A stretch of 64,000 nt of DNA from Pedobacter cryophilus (GCF_005116455.1 NZ_SWBP01000008.1:48895-112894), one strand, 5' to 3'; shown: positions 17,274-26,602, counted from the stretch's first letter. Notes: generated by a model not told the origin, from the letters alone. A program made the numbers and translations.

Positions 17274-17610
17274 ATTAGGTGATAAAGCTCGTATTCATCA
17301 TATTTTAGAAGCTCTTGAGGAGATAGAAACTTACTTAATTGAAATTGATTTTAACACTTTTCTTAATAATTCTATGATGCGGTTTGCCTGCATAAAACAA
17401 ATGGAAATTATAGGCGAAGCCAGTAATCATATTTCAGAGGAAATTAAAAACCAATTTTCAGATATTGAATGGACTCAAATCATTGGTATGAGAAACATTT
17501 TTGTACACGAATACTTCGGTGTAGATTTAATTTTGGTTTGGGAAATTATTAAAAATGACCTGCCAATTTTAAAAGAAAGAATAATCAGAATTAGATCACT
17601 GTTAGATTAA
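17263..17610 (+). CDS. HEPN toxin (HepT/DUF86 type)
   Basis: A 115-residue all-helical HEPN protein, expected to be an RNase. The catalytic R-X4-H-X-Y is visible as Arg77, His82 and Tyr84 (MRNIFVHEYFGVD). Tyr84 is the position adenylylated by MNT antitoxins in characterised pairs. The start ATG at 17263 lies within the MNT gene (11-bp overlap), an arrangement that couples their translation. Family knowledge supports a type VII toxin-antitoxin system; the RNA target is unknown. Confidence 0.9.
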   Translation: MRGKLGDKARIHHILEALEEIETYLIEIDFNTFLNNSMMRFACIKQMEIIGEASNHISEEIKNQFSDIEWTQIIGMRNIFVHEYFGVDLILVWEIIKNDLPILKERIIRIRSLLD

Positions 17611-17781
17611 ATTCTCTCAATCCCTTTTAAATCTTAAAAACATTATTAACCTAGTTTATTCAATAACTTAACTTTCCCTTGTTAACCTAATATTAAATTT
17701 CCTCTAACCTGTATCATTTCATAACTTACTCAACGTAAGGCATTATAAACAGATCAAAAATTTATACTTAAAAAACTATCA

Positions 17782-18300
17782 ATGAAAACAACTAAGAAAA
17801 TTTGGCTGCTCTCCCTTCCTTTGTTATTAGCTGTAGGCTGCGTTGACTTTAACAGTACGCCTGTTGTTTATACAACATACAGCCCTATACTTATTACCAG
17901 AAGTAATTTAGCACAATCGGTAAGTATCAAACCGGTCACTAATATTGGTGATGCCGCAAAAATCTATTACAAAGACAATTACATTTTTATTAGTGAGCGT
18001 TTTAAAGGAGTTCATATTATAGATAATACCAACCCTAAAGCGCCAGTAAACAAAGGTTACATTGCAATACCTGGCTGTGTAGATATGGCTATAAAAAACA
18101 ATATTCTTTATGTAGATAACGCTGTAGATTTAATTGCCATTAACCTTACCGAAGTTGAAAAAGGTAACCTTGTGGTACTAAAAAGAATAGAAAATGTATT
18201 CCCTGAAGTTTTCCCTCCAGATGGAGGTGTAATTCCTTCCAAATTTAACACTACAAACAGACCTAAAAATACCATCATTATTGGATGGAAAAACAACTAA
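17782..18300 (+). CDS. LVIVD-repeat-like lipoprotein
   Basis: A 172-residue lipoprotein (signal LLSLPLLLAVGC, Cys20). It has short repeats of LVIVD type (YYKDNYIFISERFKGVHIIDNTNPKAP, then MAIKNNILYVDNAVDLIAINL), seen in beta-propeller-like surface proteins of Bacteroidota. The chain is too short for a full propeller. It starts a tight three-gene operon: the next gene begins 2 bp after its stop. Function unknown, probably outer-membrane associated. Confidence 0.7.
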   Translation: MKTTKKIWLLSLPLLLAVGCVDFNSTPVVYTTYSPILITRSNLAQSVSIKPVTNIGDAAKIYYKDNYIFISERFKGVHIIDNTNPKAPVNKGYIAIPGCVDMAIKNNILYVDNAVDLIAINLTEVEKGNLVVLKRIENVFPEVFPPDGGVIPSKFNTTNRPKNTIIIGWKNN

Positions 18301-18302
18301 AC

Positions 18303-19052
18303 ATGAAAAACTTAATTCTAATCTGTTCTATTTTTGTATTCACACTTTACTCTTGCAGTAAAGACGGCAGTTCTTATTCCGATTCAAATTCAGGAAGTTC
18401 TACCGGAGTTTCTGGCTCAATGGCTCGCTTTGCAATTGTTGGTGATAATTTATACACAGTAACCAGCACAAACGTTAAAATTTTTGATATTCAAAATGCA
18501 AGTGATCCTATTTTTAAGGTAGATCAGCCTTTTGGTTTTGGAATAGAAACTATTTTCCCTTTAGGAAACACATTATTTATTGGTAGTTCACAAGGAATGT
18601 ATATCTATGATATCAACAATCCGCTAAGTCCAAAGTTAGAAAGTATGTACCGCCATATTTTAAGCTGCGACCCTGTAGTGGCCAATCAGCAATTTGCTTA
18701 TGTTACTTTAAGTTCTGGCGCTACTCGCTGCTCACGAGGGTTAAATCAGTTAGAAGTAATTGATATATCCAATAAAAAACAACCAAAAGTTTCAAAAATA
18801 TATCAAATGAGCAATCCAGAAGGATTGGCCTTAAATGGAAATGATTTATTTGTTTGTGATGATCAGGTAAAATGGTTTGATGCTACTAATAGTCCTGATT
18901 TAGTCCAAAAAGGAATCATCAATATAAAAGCTCATGATGCTATTGCAATTAATAAAACTTTAATGTTAATTGGAGAAAAAGGCCTTAGTCAATATGATTA
19001 CAGCGGTGCAAATCCTGTTTTTTTAAGCGAAATTAAAATAGGGAATAATTAA
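18303..19052 (+). CDS. LVIVD-repeat lipoprotein, second of the pair
   Basis: A 249-residue lipoprotein. Start chosen at ATG 18303 (MKNLILICSIFVFTLYSC), since the ATG at 18285 lies inside the previous gene and blurs the signal. About five propeller-like repeats follow (ARFAIVGDNLYTVTSTNVKIFDI, FPLGNTLFIGSSQGMYIYDI, LALNGNDLFVCDDQVKWFD). The two lipoproteins together could form one propeller. The next gene begins directly after its stop. Confidence 0.75.
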   Translation: MKNLILICSIFVFTLYSCSKDGSSYSDSNSGSSTGVSGSMARFAIVGDNLYTVTSTNVKIFDIQNASDPIFKVDQPFGFGIETIFPLGNTLFIGSSQGMYIYDINNPLSPKLESMYRHILSCDPVVANQQFAYVTLSSGATRCSRGLNQLEVIDISNKKQPKVSKIYQMSNPEGLALNGNDLFVCDDQVKWFDATNSPDLVQKGIINIKAHDAIAINKTLMLIGEKGLSQYDYSGANPVFLSEIKIGNN

Positions 19053-19739
19053 ATGAAACGTTTTACCTTATTCATCTTATGCTTTTTCATTTCTATTCAC
19101 TTATTTGCGCAACTACGCAAAGTATCTTATGATGAAATAGCCAAAAGTAATTACCCAATTAGTGTAAGTTTTCAGCCAATTTTTTTGCTCAATAACGCAT
19201 TAAAAGTGGATTTAGAAATGCAACAAAAAGAAAAAACTGGTGCTTTTATTGGCGGTTTAGAAGTTTATACAGGTAAAATTACTATACTCTACCCACAAGA
19301 ATCAAACTTGGATGAAACAAACAACGAGGATAGAATTAATGGAATTGGGTTAAACTTAGCCTATAAGCTCAAATTTCAAAAATCAGAGAAGCTTACCAGC
19401 TTTTATTTTTCGCCCGGCGTTACCCTCAGAAACTTTAAACTTACCTTAAAAGGAGAAGGATTTTATACTTTTGAACAAGATGGTGTAGAGTATTATACTT
19501 ACGGACCTGTAGAAAAAGATTATCCTATTAATTCGGCTTTGTTTTACGGAAACCTAGGTTATCACAAAGTTTGGAAAACCACCATGCTTTTAGATGCTTA
19601 CCTAGGTTTTGGTTATAAAACTTCTACCAAAAACAATGAAGTAGAATTTAGCCGAAACTATAATGAATATGCTTATGGTTTTAATTTTAATGGCTACGCT
19701 GTGCAAGCTGGTTTAAAGTTTGGCTTTCAGATAAAATAA
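19053..19739 (+). CDS. Exported protein, probable outer-membrane beta-barrel
   Basis: A 228-residue protein with a signal peptide ending FAQ (about residue 20) and alternating strands that close on an aromatic-rich end (GFNFNGYAVQAGLKFGFQIK), the usual finish of a small outer-membrane barrel. It begins immediately after the stop of the second LVIVD lipoprotein, so the three are one operon. A role as membrane partner of the two lipoproteins is plausible but only inferred. Confidence 0.65.
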   Translation: MKRFTLFILCFFISIHLFAQLRKVSYDEIAKSNYPISVSFQPIFLLNNALKVDLEMQQKEKTGAFIGGLEVYTGKITILYPQESNLDETNNEDRINGIGLNLAYKLKFQKSEKLTSFYFSPGVTLRNFKLTLKGEGFYTFEQDGVEYYTYGPVEKDYPINSALFYGNLGYHKVWKTTMLLDAYLGFGYKTSTKNNEVEFSRNYNEYAYGFNFNGYAVQAGLKFGFQIK

Positions 19740-19758
19740 AACAGATTGTATTAGAATT

Positions 19759-21000
19759 TTACTTATTCTTCTCTTCTATCCACTTAGACATATATTTAGT
19801 ACTCATTAAAGTATGATGTTGTAAAATAGCGCCCATAAAATTGGCCTTCCTATGTTCCAAAATATTTTCTTTCACATGATTTAAAGTTTCAATCAGTTCT
19901 TTATCCCAATGTTTTTCGTCAAATATTTGGTTAATCACCTCCACTCCATTCTGCTGAAATTTAGTCCAAACAGTTTCATTAGTGTATAATTTAACGGCAT
20001 CATCAGCAAAATCTTTTGGCTGGTTAGCAATGTAACCTCCCCAAGGCAAACCATTATGCATGGCTTCGGCACCAATATGAGTGGTCACATTTGGTGTTCC
20101 GCTTTGCATGGCGTCAATTAGTTTCCCTTTTAAACCTGCACCAAATACCAATGGAGCTAAACAAACCTTGGCTTTCACCATCACATCTTTCACATTTCTT
20201 ACCCTGCCTTTCACTAAAAATCCATCTTTAGGATTATTTAGTTGATTCACTTTTTCTGACGGATAAGCACCGTAAATATGCATCTGTGCTTCGGGCAACT
20301 TTTTTCTGATAGTAGGCCAGATTTCATTTTTCAAGAAAATTACCGCTTGATAATTAGGCTCATGTAAAAAATTACCAATGGTTATAAAATGCTCTCGCTC
20401 CTCAAAAGCTAACCAATTTTCTCGGTCGGCGTCAACAATCTGCGGAAGCATAAAAGGTAAATACATCAATAGAGTTTCATCAACATTAAATAAATCTACC
20501 AAAACCTTCATCTCATAAGTTGAGATAATTAATGATAAATCGCATCTTAAAATGCTGGCAATTTCTCTCTTAGCAACATCCTCATCCAACAAATCTTCTA
20601 ACTTAAAATCCTTTTTTATTTTCCAGGCTTTCTGTCGGGCAGTTCTTAAACAATGTAAATCCTCGGTATCTAAAACTTTTAAAGCATGTGGGCAATTTTC
20701 AGACACTCTCCAACCAAATTGCTCTTCGGTCATAAACCTATCAAACAAAACCAAATCTGGTTTTAGAGCTTTTATAAATTCATCAAAACTGGCATCGTTT
20801 AATTTAATACTTACTTTTTCTATGCCATCAGTAGTTAAATCAACCATAAAATCACTATCGGCTGCGGCACTAGCAAACGTAATTTTCCAACCTTTTTTTA
20901 CAAAGCTTTTAATCAATTGCATCATTCTACTACCCGCAGCAGATGAATTAGGTTCTGGCCAAACGGTGCCAATAATTAATACTTGTTGAATAACTCTCAA
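19759..21000 (-). CDS. Glycosyltransferase family 4-like
   Basis: A 413-residue GT-B glycosyltransferase. The C-terminal half carries the donor-binding segment FGAGLKGKLIDAMQSGTP followed by the conserved Glu of IGAEAM. The N-terminal half has a Rossmann-like start (VLIIGTVWPEPNSSAAG). The start is TTG at 21000; no in-frame ATG occurs before residue 25 and a stop lies upstream, so TTG is the best choice. No glycan locus surrounds it, so the acceptor is unknown. Nine residues of its N-terminus (VWPEPNSSA) suggest a family of its own among GT4 enzymes. Confidence 0.8.
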   Translation of the reverse strand: MRVIQQVLIIGTVWPEPNSSAAGSRMMQLIKSFVKKGWKITFASAAADSDFMVDLTTDGIEKVSIKLNDASFDEFIKALKPDLVLFDRFMTEEQFGWRVSENCPHALKVLDTEDLHCLRTARQKAWKIKKDFKLEDLLDEDVAKREIASILRCDLSLIISTYEMKVLVDLFNVDETLLMYLPFMLPQIVDADRENWLAFEEREHFITIGNFLHEPNYQAVIFLKNEIWPTIRKKLPEAQMHIYGAYPSEKVNQLNNPKDGFLVKGRVRNVKDVMVKAKVCLAPLVFGAGLKGKLIDAMQSGTPNVTTHIGAEAMHNGLPWGGYIANQPKDFADDAVKLYTNETVWTKFQQNGVEVINQIFDEKHWDKELIETLNHVKENILEHRKANFMGAILQHHTLMSTKYMSKWIEEKNK

Positions 21001-21076
21001 TTTTTTTCTTTTTGTAATGATAAATAATATACGCTCTCCTCTTTTTAAGAATCAGAGCATAAAAAAATGTAAATCC

Positions 21077-21880
21077 TTAAATTCCGCTAAAAACTAAATT
21101 CTCTTTCTCTAACTCAATTAAATCTACAGGTTCTTTAAAAATCCCATAAACAGCTGCTCCGCTCCCACTCATTAAAGCAAATAAAGCTCCGGCCTCTAAA
21201 AGTGAGTCTTTTACTTTTTGTATTTGCGTATGATTCTTCAAAATATGTTCCTCAAAACCATTTTTAATTTTCCCTTGCCATTGTTCTACAGGTAACTCAA
21301 TTAATTCTTTTAATGATTGCTGAGCTTGACTTGGCTTAACTCCGCTATAAGCTTCGGCAGTAGAAACATGAACCGGAGGCATCACTAATGCTAAATGATA
21401 CGCAGAAAGATCTAGGATAACAGACTCAAAAACATCACCTTTATCAAATGCAAAAACAGGTTTATTCTCGATAAAAAAAGCACAATCTGCACCTAATAAG
21501 CGACAGTAATCTTGCATCTTATCAACTGTTAATCCCAACTTAAATTTCTCATTCACCAACTTAATAAAAAAAGCAGCATCGGCAGAGCCACCGCCCAAAC
21601 CTGCGCCAATTGGAATATGTTTGTGTAAATGAATTTTGATAGGAGGAACATCAAAATCTTTTCGCAATAACTCATAAGCCTTTAAACACAAATTATTGCT
21701 GGCATCACCAGGGATTTCAATTCCTGAAGTTTCAAAACCCATTTCATTCGCTTCAATAACTTCTAAAGCATCTTTAATTTGAATAGGATAAAATATAGTT
21801 TCGAGGTTATGATAGCCATCGCTTCGCTTGCTGATGATATTTAAACCGATATTGATTTTGGCTGATGGAAAAGTAATCAT
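21077..21880 (-). CDS. ispE: 4-diphosphocytidyl-2-C-methyl-D-erythritol kinase
   Basis: A 267-residue GHMP kinase of the non-mevalonate isoprenoid pathway: it phosphorylates CDP-ME to CDP-ME-2-phosphate using ATP. The substrate site is AKINIGLNI near the N-terminus and the ATP loop is PIGAGLGGGSADAA. A GSGAAVYGIF motif occurs near the end. Start chosen at ATG 21880 (MITFPSAKIN); the TTG at 21892 adds only four residues. The gene is alone on this strand, 76 bp from the glycosyltransferase. Confidence 0.95.
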   Translation of the reverse strand: MITFPSAKINIGLNIISKRSDGYHNLETIFYPIQIKDALEVIEANEMGFETSGIEIPGDASNNLCLKAYELLRKDFDVPPIKIHLHKHIPIGAGLGGGSADAAFFIKLVNEKFKLGLTVDKMQDYCRLLGADCAFFIENKPVFAFDKGDVFESVILDLSAYHLALVMPPVHVSTAEAYSGVKPSQAQQSLKELIELPVEQWQGKIKNGFEEHILKNHTQIQKVKDSLLEAGALFALMSGSGAAVYGIFKEPVDLIELEKENLVFSGI

Positions 21881-21982
21881 CAATATTAACAATTAGGAGT
21901 TTTGCACATTAATAGGATTGCAAATATAGATTAATTTAATTTGCAGGAATAAATAAGTCAATTTACAATTTCAAATAATGAT

Positions 21983-22056
21983 TTGGGCGTTTTAACACGC
22001 TATACGCTAAAGTCCCGATAAAAAATCGGGAGCTACCGCTCCTATCGTTAACGCAT
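21983..22056 (-). repeat. Dispersed intergenic element, copy G
   Basis: Read on the minus strand it starts GCGTTAACGATAGGAGCGGTAG and ends with ATAGCGTGTTAAAACGCCC, similar to the family ends. The centre has a perfect stem TCCCGAT/ATCGGGA. It is the most divergent copy and may belong to a sister family. It lies between ispE and thyA. Confidence 0.5.
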
Positions 22057-22101
22057 TCATATCACACGTTAAAAAATATTTTTATATCCAGATAAATAAA
22101 A

Positions 22102-22923
22102 ATGAAACAATATTTAAATTTAATGCAACATGTTCTAGAAAACGGAACTCAAAAACACGACAGAACAGGAACTGGCACCATAAGCGTTTTTGGTTATCAA
22201 ATGCGATTTAATTTAGCCGAAGGTTTCCCTTTGGTCACCACCAAAAAATTACACCTTAAATCTATCATACATGAGCTGATATGGTTTTTAAGTGGCGATA
22301 CCAATATAAGATACCTTAAAGAAAATGGAGTAAAAATTTGGGACGAATGGGCTGATGAAAACGGAAATTTAGGTCCAGTTTATGGTTCGCAATGGAGATC
22401 ATGGCCTACGCCAGATGGAAAACACATTGATCAGATCTCAAACATCATCCAACAAATCAAAAACAATCCCGATTCTAGAAGAATTATTGTTTCGGCATGG
22501 AATGTAGCCGAAATTGAAAACATGGCTTTACCGCCATGCCATAGTTTTTTTCAGTTTTACGTAGCACCCCCCGACCCCCTCAAGGGAGAAAAAAAATCAA
22601 AATTAAGCTGTCAATTGTACCAACGCAGTGCTGATATATTTTTAGGCGTTCCTTTTAATATTGCTTCATACGCTTTATTAACCATGATGGTGGCTCAGGT
22701 TTGTGATTTACAACTGGGAGATTTTATCCATACTTTGGGCGATGCGCATTTATACAACAACCATTTAGAGCAAACTAAATTGCAGTTAAGCCGCGAACCA
22801 AAAGCTTTACCGACCATGAAAATCAATAAAGAAGTAAAAGATATTTTTGGTTTTAAATTTGAGGATTTCACCTTAGAAAATTACGATCCACATCCACATA
22901 TTAAAGGAGCTGTTGCTGTTTAG
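22102..22923 (+). CDS. thyA: Thymidylate synthase with a repeat-encoded insertion
   Basis: A 273-residue enzyme that converts dUMP to dTMP with methylene-tetrahydrofolate. The catalytic Cys146 is in [10 protein letters not shown], at the same number as in the E. coli protein, and the dUMP/folate motifs [19 protein letters not shown] and YDPHPHIKG are present. Where E. coli has FYVADGKLSC, this protein has 11 residues in place of two (about 156-166), which accounts exactly for its 9 extra residues. The DNA there is a C-rich repeat, also seen in folA. The insertion sits in a beta-turn, so activity is probably kept. Confidence 0.97.
   Translation: MKQYLNLMQHVLENGTQKHDRTGTGTISVFGYQMRFNLAEGFPLVTTKKLHLKSIIHELIWFLSGDTNIRYLKENGVKIWDEWADENGNLGPVYGSQWRSWPTPDGKHIDQISNIIQQIKNNPDSRRIIVSAWNVAEIENMALPPCHSFFQFYVAPPDPLKGEKKSKLSCQLYQRSADIFLGVPFNIASYALLTMMVAQVCDLQLGDFIHTLGDAHLYNNHLEQTKLQLSREPKALPTMKINKEVKDIFGFKFEDFTLENYDPHPHIKGAVAV
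22567..22599 (+). repeat. C-rich repeat inside thyA
   Basis: ACCCCCCGACCCCCTCAAGG begins at about 22566 and continues GAG plus an A run. It resembles the reverse complement of the folA repeat at 23007-23030 (both ACCCC-x-CCCCC-AAGGG). Coding in frame for [11 protein letters not shown]. Confidence 0.7.
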
Positions 22924-22982
22924 AAATAAACCGATATCAAAACAAATTGATTAAATATCAAAACAAATAACACATTTACACC

Positions 22983-23510
22983 ATGAATATCCATCAGGAC
23001 AATCAAGTCCCCCTTGGGGGATTTAGGGGTCTATCTCTTATTGTAGCCACCGACACCGAAAACGGCATCGGCAAAAACAACCAATTACTATGGCATTTAC
23101 CGGAAGATTTAAAGTTTTTTAAAAGAACAACTTCTGGGCATACCATTATTATGGGACGCAAAACTTTTGATTCTATTGGCAAAGCATTACCAAACAGAAG
23201 GAATATTGTGATCAGTCGCCAGCCAGAATTTAAAATAGAAGGAGTAGAAGTTTACCCTAATTTGGATGCTGCTTTAGAGGCTTGCACCGATGAAAAAGAA
23301 GTATTTATCATTGGCGGTGGGGAAATTTACAAGCAAGCCTTACCAAAAACACAAAAAATTTACCTCACAAAAGTGCACCATGAATTTGATGCCGATACTT
23401 TTTTTCCAATGTTAGAAGCCAAAGACTGGCAAGTAACCTTCGAAGAAGATCATTTTAAGGATGAAAAACACCAATATGACTATTCATTTGTGATATTGGA
23501 TAGACGTTAA
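22983..23510 (+). CDS. folA: Dihydrofolate reductase with a repeat-encoded N-terminal extension
   Basis: A 175-residue enzyme that reduces dihydrofolate with NADPH, recycling the product of ThyA encoded 59 bp upstream. Core motifs: SLIVATDTENGIGKNNQLLWHLPEDLKFFK split as the usual N-terminus, GHTIIMGRKTFDSIG, and FIIGGGEIY. About 15 residues precede the normal start (MNIHQDNQVPLGGFRGL). No ATG, GTG or TTG is available at the usual position, so the extension must be translated. It is encoded by a G-rich palindromic repeat related to that in thyA. Confidence 0.96.
   Translation: MNIHQDNQVPLGGFRGLSLIVATDTENGIGKNNQLLWHLPEDLKFFKRTTSGHTIIMGRKTFDSIGKALPNRRNIVISRQPEFKIEGVEVYPNLDAALEACTDEKEVFIIGGGEIYKQALPKTQKIYLTKVHHEFDADTFFPMLEAKDWQVTFEEDHFKDEKHQYDYSFVILDRR
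23007..23030 (-). repeat. Palindromic G/C-rich repeat at the folA N-terminus
   Basis: The core CCCCCTTGGGGG is flanked by ATTTAGGGGT. The reverse complement reads ACCCCTAAATCCCCCAAGGG and aligns with the thyA insertion (22567-22599). It encodes VPLGGFRG. Confidence 0.7.
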
Positions 23511-23561
23511 ATCTTTGCTAATAAATTAATATTTAAGGATTTTATAAATTAAAAATTTAAT

Positions 23562-23569
23562 TAGCTTTG
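23562..23569 (+). promoter_or_regulatory. -7 box of secDF
   Basis: TAGCTTTG matches TAnnTTTG exactly, 47 bp before the secDF start. Confidence 0.5.
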
Positions 23570-23616
23570 CCATCTTGAATAAAAACAGCATAATTACACA
23601 AATCAATTAAACTAAA

Positions 23617-26574
23617 ATGCAAAACAAGGGAATTATTAAGTTTGCAGCAATTGTATTAACACTATTAAGTTTATATGCGCTTTCTTTCACTTTCGTCACA
23701 AACAAGGTAGAAAACGATGCTAAAGAGTATGCAAAAGGAGATCTTTCTAAAGAAAGAAGGTATTTAGACTCCATTTCTAACCAACCGGTTTATCCGTTAT
23801 TAAATCATACTTATCAGTATGTGAAGCAACGTGAAATCCAATTAGGACTAGATTTAAAAGGTGGAATGAACGTAACTATGGAAATTGAGCTTACCGCTTT
23901 GATAAAAAGTTTAGCCAACAATCCATCAGACGCCACATTTAACCAAGCATTAAAAAATGCTCAAAACAATCTAACAAGTTCAAAGAAAAATTTAGTAGCC
24001 TTATTTGTCGAAGAATATGAGAAACTAAGTCCAACTGGTAAACTTGCTATTTTTTATTCTACAAAAGAAAATGCATCAGAAATTAAACTAGATGCTAGCA
24101 ATTCAGAAGTTAAATCGTTTTTAGATAAACAAGCAAACTCTGCGGTAGAAAGATCTTTTAACATTTTAAGAACTCGTATAGATAAATTTGGTGTTACACA
24201 ACCTAACATTCAATTACAAGAAGGTTCTAACAGAATTTTAGTAGAACTTCCAGGCGTTACAGATAAAGAACGTGTTCGTAAATTATTACAAGGTTCGGCT
24301 CAATTAGAGTTTTATGAAACTTATGATAATCAAGAAATCTTCCCTATTTTACAAAATGTAAATAACATTTTAGCAGCTAAACAGCCAAAAACTGAAACCA
24401 AAGCTGTTGCAACACAAGATAGCACTCCTATTTCAAAAGATAAGCCAGCTCTTTTAAGTGCAAAAAAAGACACTACAAAAAAAGACTCTTCTTCAATTGA
24501 TGCGCTTGCAAAAACAAACCCTTTATTTGCCATTTTATCTCCTGCAACATTCCAAGGTGCAAACGGACAGCAAAGCTTACGTCCGGGCCCAACAGTAGGT
24601 TATGCAAACCAAAGTGATACTGCAAAAATCAACGCCATTTTTGCTCAAGAAGATGTAAAAGCATTGATCCCAGCAAACGTAAAATTGTATTGGGGAGTTA
24701 AAGCCATCTCTACAGAAAATAAAGTATTTGAATTATACGCAGTAAAACCAACAGGTGTTAATGGCGAACCCGCTTTGGCAGGAGATGTAATATCTAACGC
24801 CCGTGAAGATTTTGATCAACGCGGCAACCCAGAAGTGGTTATGGTGATGAAATCTGACGGTGCTCGTGAGTGGAAAAGAATTACTGCTTTAGCGGCAGGT
24901 TCTCCTCAAAGTGAAGATGATAATAAATCAATTGCCATTGTTTTAGATAATTCAGTTTATACAGCTCCAAGAGTTTCTGGTGAAATTCCTAACGGTATTT
25001 CTTCCATCTCTGGTAATTTCACTGTAGATGAAACTAAAGATTTAGCCAACGTATTAAAAGCCGGTAAACTTCCTGCTCCTGCTAAAATTGTAGGTGAATA
25101 TGTAGTTGGACCAACTTTAGGTAAAGAATCTATTGATAAAGGTTTAGTATCTTCTATCGCTGGATTGGTTGTAGTATTGCTATTTATGTTATTCTATTAT
25201 AGCAAAGCCGGCTACATCGCAAACTTAGCCTTACTAGCTAACTTGTTTTTCTTATTAGGTATTATGGCTTCTATTGGAGCTGTTTGGACATTGCCAGGTA
25301 TTGCCGGTTTAGTATTAACCATTGGTATGGCCGTAGATGCTAACGTATTAATTTACGAAAGAATTAAAGAAGAACTAGAGTTAGGAAAATCTCTTAAACT
25401 TGCCGTTGCAGATGGTTTTAGCAATGCTTATTCTGCTATTATAGATTCAAACGTTACCACATTAATTACAGGTGTGATTTTAATGGTAATGGGTTCAGGT
25501 CCAATTTTAGGTTTTGCAACCACATTGGTAATAGGTATTATTGTATCTATGTTTACTGCTATATTCATCAGTAGATTAATTTTAGAAAGATCAATAAAAA
25601 ACAATAAAACTATTTCTTTCTCTACCTCTTTTACAGCCAAACTTTTTAAAGGCTCTAATTTTGATTTCGTAAAAGGTCGTCGTAAATTTTATATTCTTTC
25701 TTCAGTAATTATCATTGCTGGTATTATCTCTATCTTTACCAGAGGCTTTAGTTTAGGTGTAGATTTTCAAGGTGGAAGAACCTATGTGGTAGATTTCCAA
25801 ACAGAAGTAAGTACTGTTGATGTAAGAAAAGCATTAACAAATGCTTTTGAAAACGATGCGCCAGAAGTAAAAAGTTATGGTAATGGCGTTAGAATTACCA
25901 CAGATTATTTAATTAATGATAATTCTGATAACGTTGAAACCATTGTTGAAGGTAAACTGAATGAAGGTTTACAAAAACTAGGCGTTAAATATGAAATAAA
26001 AGATGCTCAAAAAGTTGGACCAACGGTAGCTAATGACATTAAAACATCAGCTATTTACGCCGTAATCTTGGCTATTTTGGCCGTATTCATCTACATCGTA
26101 GTTCGTTTCCGTAAATGGGAATTTGGTGCAGCAGCCGTGGTTGCGCTGCTACATGATGTTTTGGTACTTTTAGCCATATTCTCTTTATTAAACGGGTTTG
26201 TTCCTTTCTCTTTAGATATTGACCAAGCATTTATTGCAGCAGTACTTACCGTAATGGGTTACTCCATTAATGATACCGTGGTTGTATTTGACAGGGTGAG
26301 AGAATACTTAAACGATGATAGAAACAAGAAAGAAACCTTACCTACCATTGTAAACAACGCATTAAACAGTACCTTAAGTAGAACTGTGGTAACAGGTATG
26401 TCAACCATATTTGTATTAATCATCTTGTTCATATTTGGTGGTGAAATTTTAAGAGGATTCTCTTTTGCGATGTTAATCGGAGTAATTTTTGGTACATACT
26501 CTTCTCTTTTCGTTGCAACACCATTTGTTGTAGAGTTCATCAGAAAAAATGATAAAGATAAAGATCAAAAATAA
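23617..26574 (+). CDS. secDF: Protein translocase subunit SecDF (fused)
   Basis: A 985-residue inner-membrane protein that joins SecD and SecF, the proton-driven parts that pull proteins through SecYEG on the periplasmic side. SecD motifs: QLGLDLKGGMNVTMEIE near residue 75, then the periplasmic domain with a Thr/Ser/Lys-rich insert (about 250-300). Six SecD helices follow about residue 500 with GMAVDANVLIYERIKEE. SecF begins about 680 (SLGVDFQGGRTY), with VMGYSINDTVVVFDRVRE near 885. Fusion is usual in Bacteroidota. Followed by a good terminator. Confidence 0.97.
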   Translation: MQNKGIIKFAAIVLTLLSLYALSFTFVTNKVENDAKEYAKGDLSKERRYLDSISNQPVYPLLNHTYQYVKQREIQLGLDLKGGMNVTMEIELTALIKSLANNPSDATFNQALKNAQNNLTSSKKNLVALFVEEYEKLSPTGKLAIFYSTKENASEIKLDASNSEVKSFLDKQANSAVERSFNILRTRIDKFGVTQPNIQLQEGSNRILVELPGVTDKERVRKLLQGSAQLEFYETYDNQEIFPILQNVNNILAAKQPKTETKAVATQDSTPISKDKPALLSAKKDTTKKDSSSIDALAKTNPLFAILSPATFQGANGQQSLRPGPTVGYANQSDTAKINAIFAQEDVKALIPANVKLYWGVKAISTENKVFELYAVKPTGVNGEPALAGDVISNAREDFDQRGNPEVVMVMKSDGAREWKRITALAAGSPQSEDDNKSIAIVLDNSVYTAPRVSGEIPNGISSISGNFTVDETKDLANVLKAGKLPAPAKIVGEYVVGPTLGKESIDKGLVSSIAGLVVVLLFMLFYYSKAGYIANLALLANLFFLLGIMASIGAVWTLPGIAGLVLTIGMAVDANVLIYERIKEELELGKSLKLAVADGFSNAYSAIIDSNVTTLITGVILMVMGSGPILGFATTLVIGIIVSMFTAIFISRLILERSIKNNKTISFSTSFTAKLFKGSNFDFVKGRRKFYILSSVIIIAGIISIFTRGFSLGVDFQGGRTYVVDFQTEVSTVDVRKALTNAFENDAPEVKSYGNGVRITTDYLINDNSDNVETIVEGKLNEGLQKLGVKYEIKDAQKVGPTVANDIKTSAIYAVILAILAVFIYIVVRFRKWEFGAAAVVALLHDVLVLLAIFSLLNGFVPFSLDIDQAFIAAVLTVMGYSINDTVVVFDRVREYLNDDRNKKETLPTIVNNALNSTLSRTVVTGMSTIFVLIILFIFGGEILRGFSFAMLIGVIFGTYSSLFVATPFVVEFIRKNDKDKDQK

Positions 26575-26602
26575 TTAAGCCCTTAAACTAACCAATACAT
26601 AT

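Noticed and set aside
22930..22970. Two copies of ATATCAAAACAAAT between thyA and folA as a CRISPR-like or regulatory repeat
   Set aside because: Only two short AT-rich copies with a 22-bp period; chance is likely, and no cas genes occur in the window.
24330..26540. Minus-strand open frames inside secDF
   Set aside because: Low-complexity antisense shadows of the secDF coding sequence.
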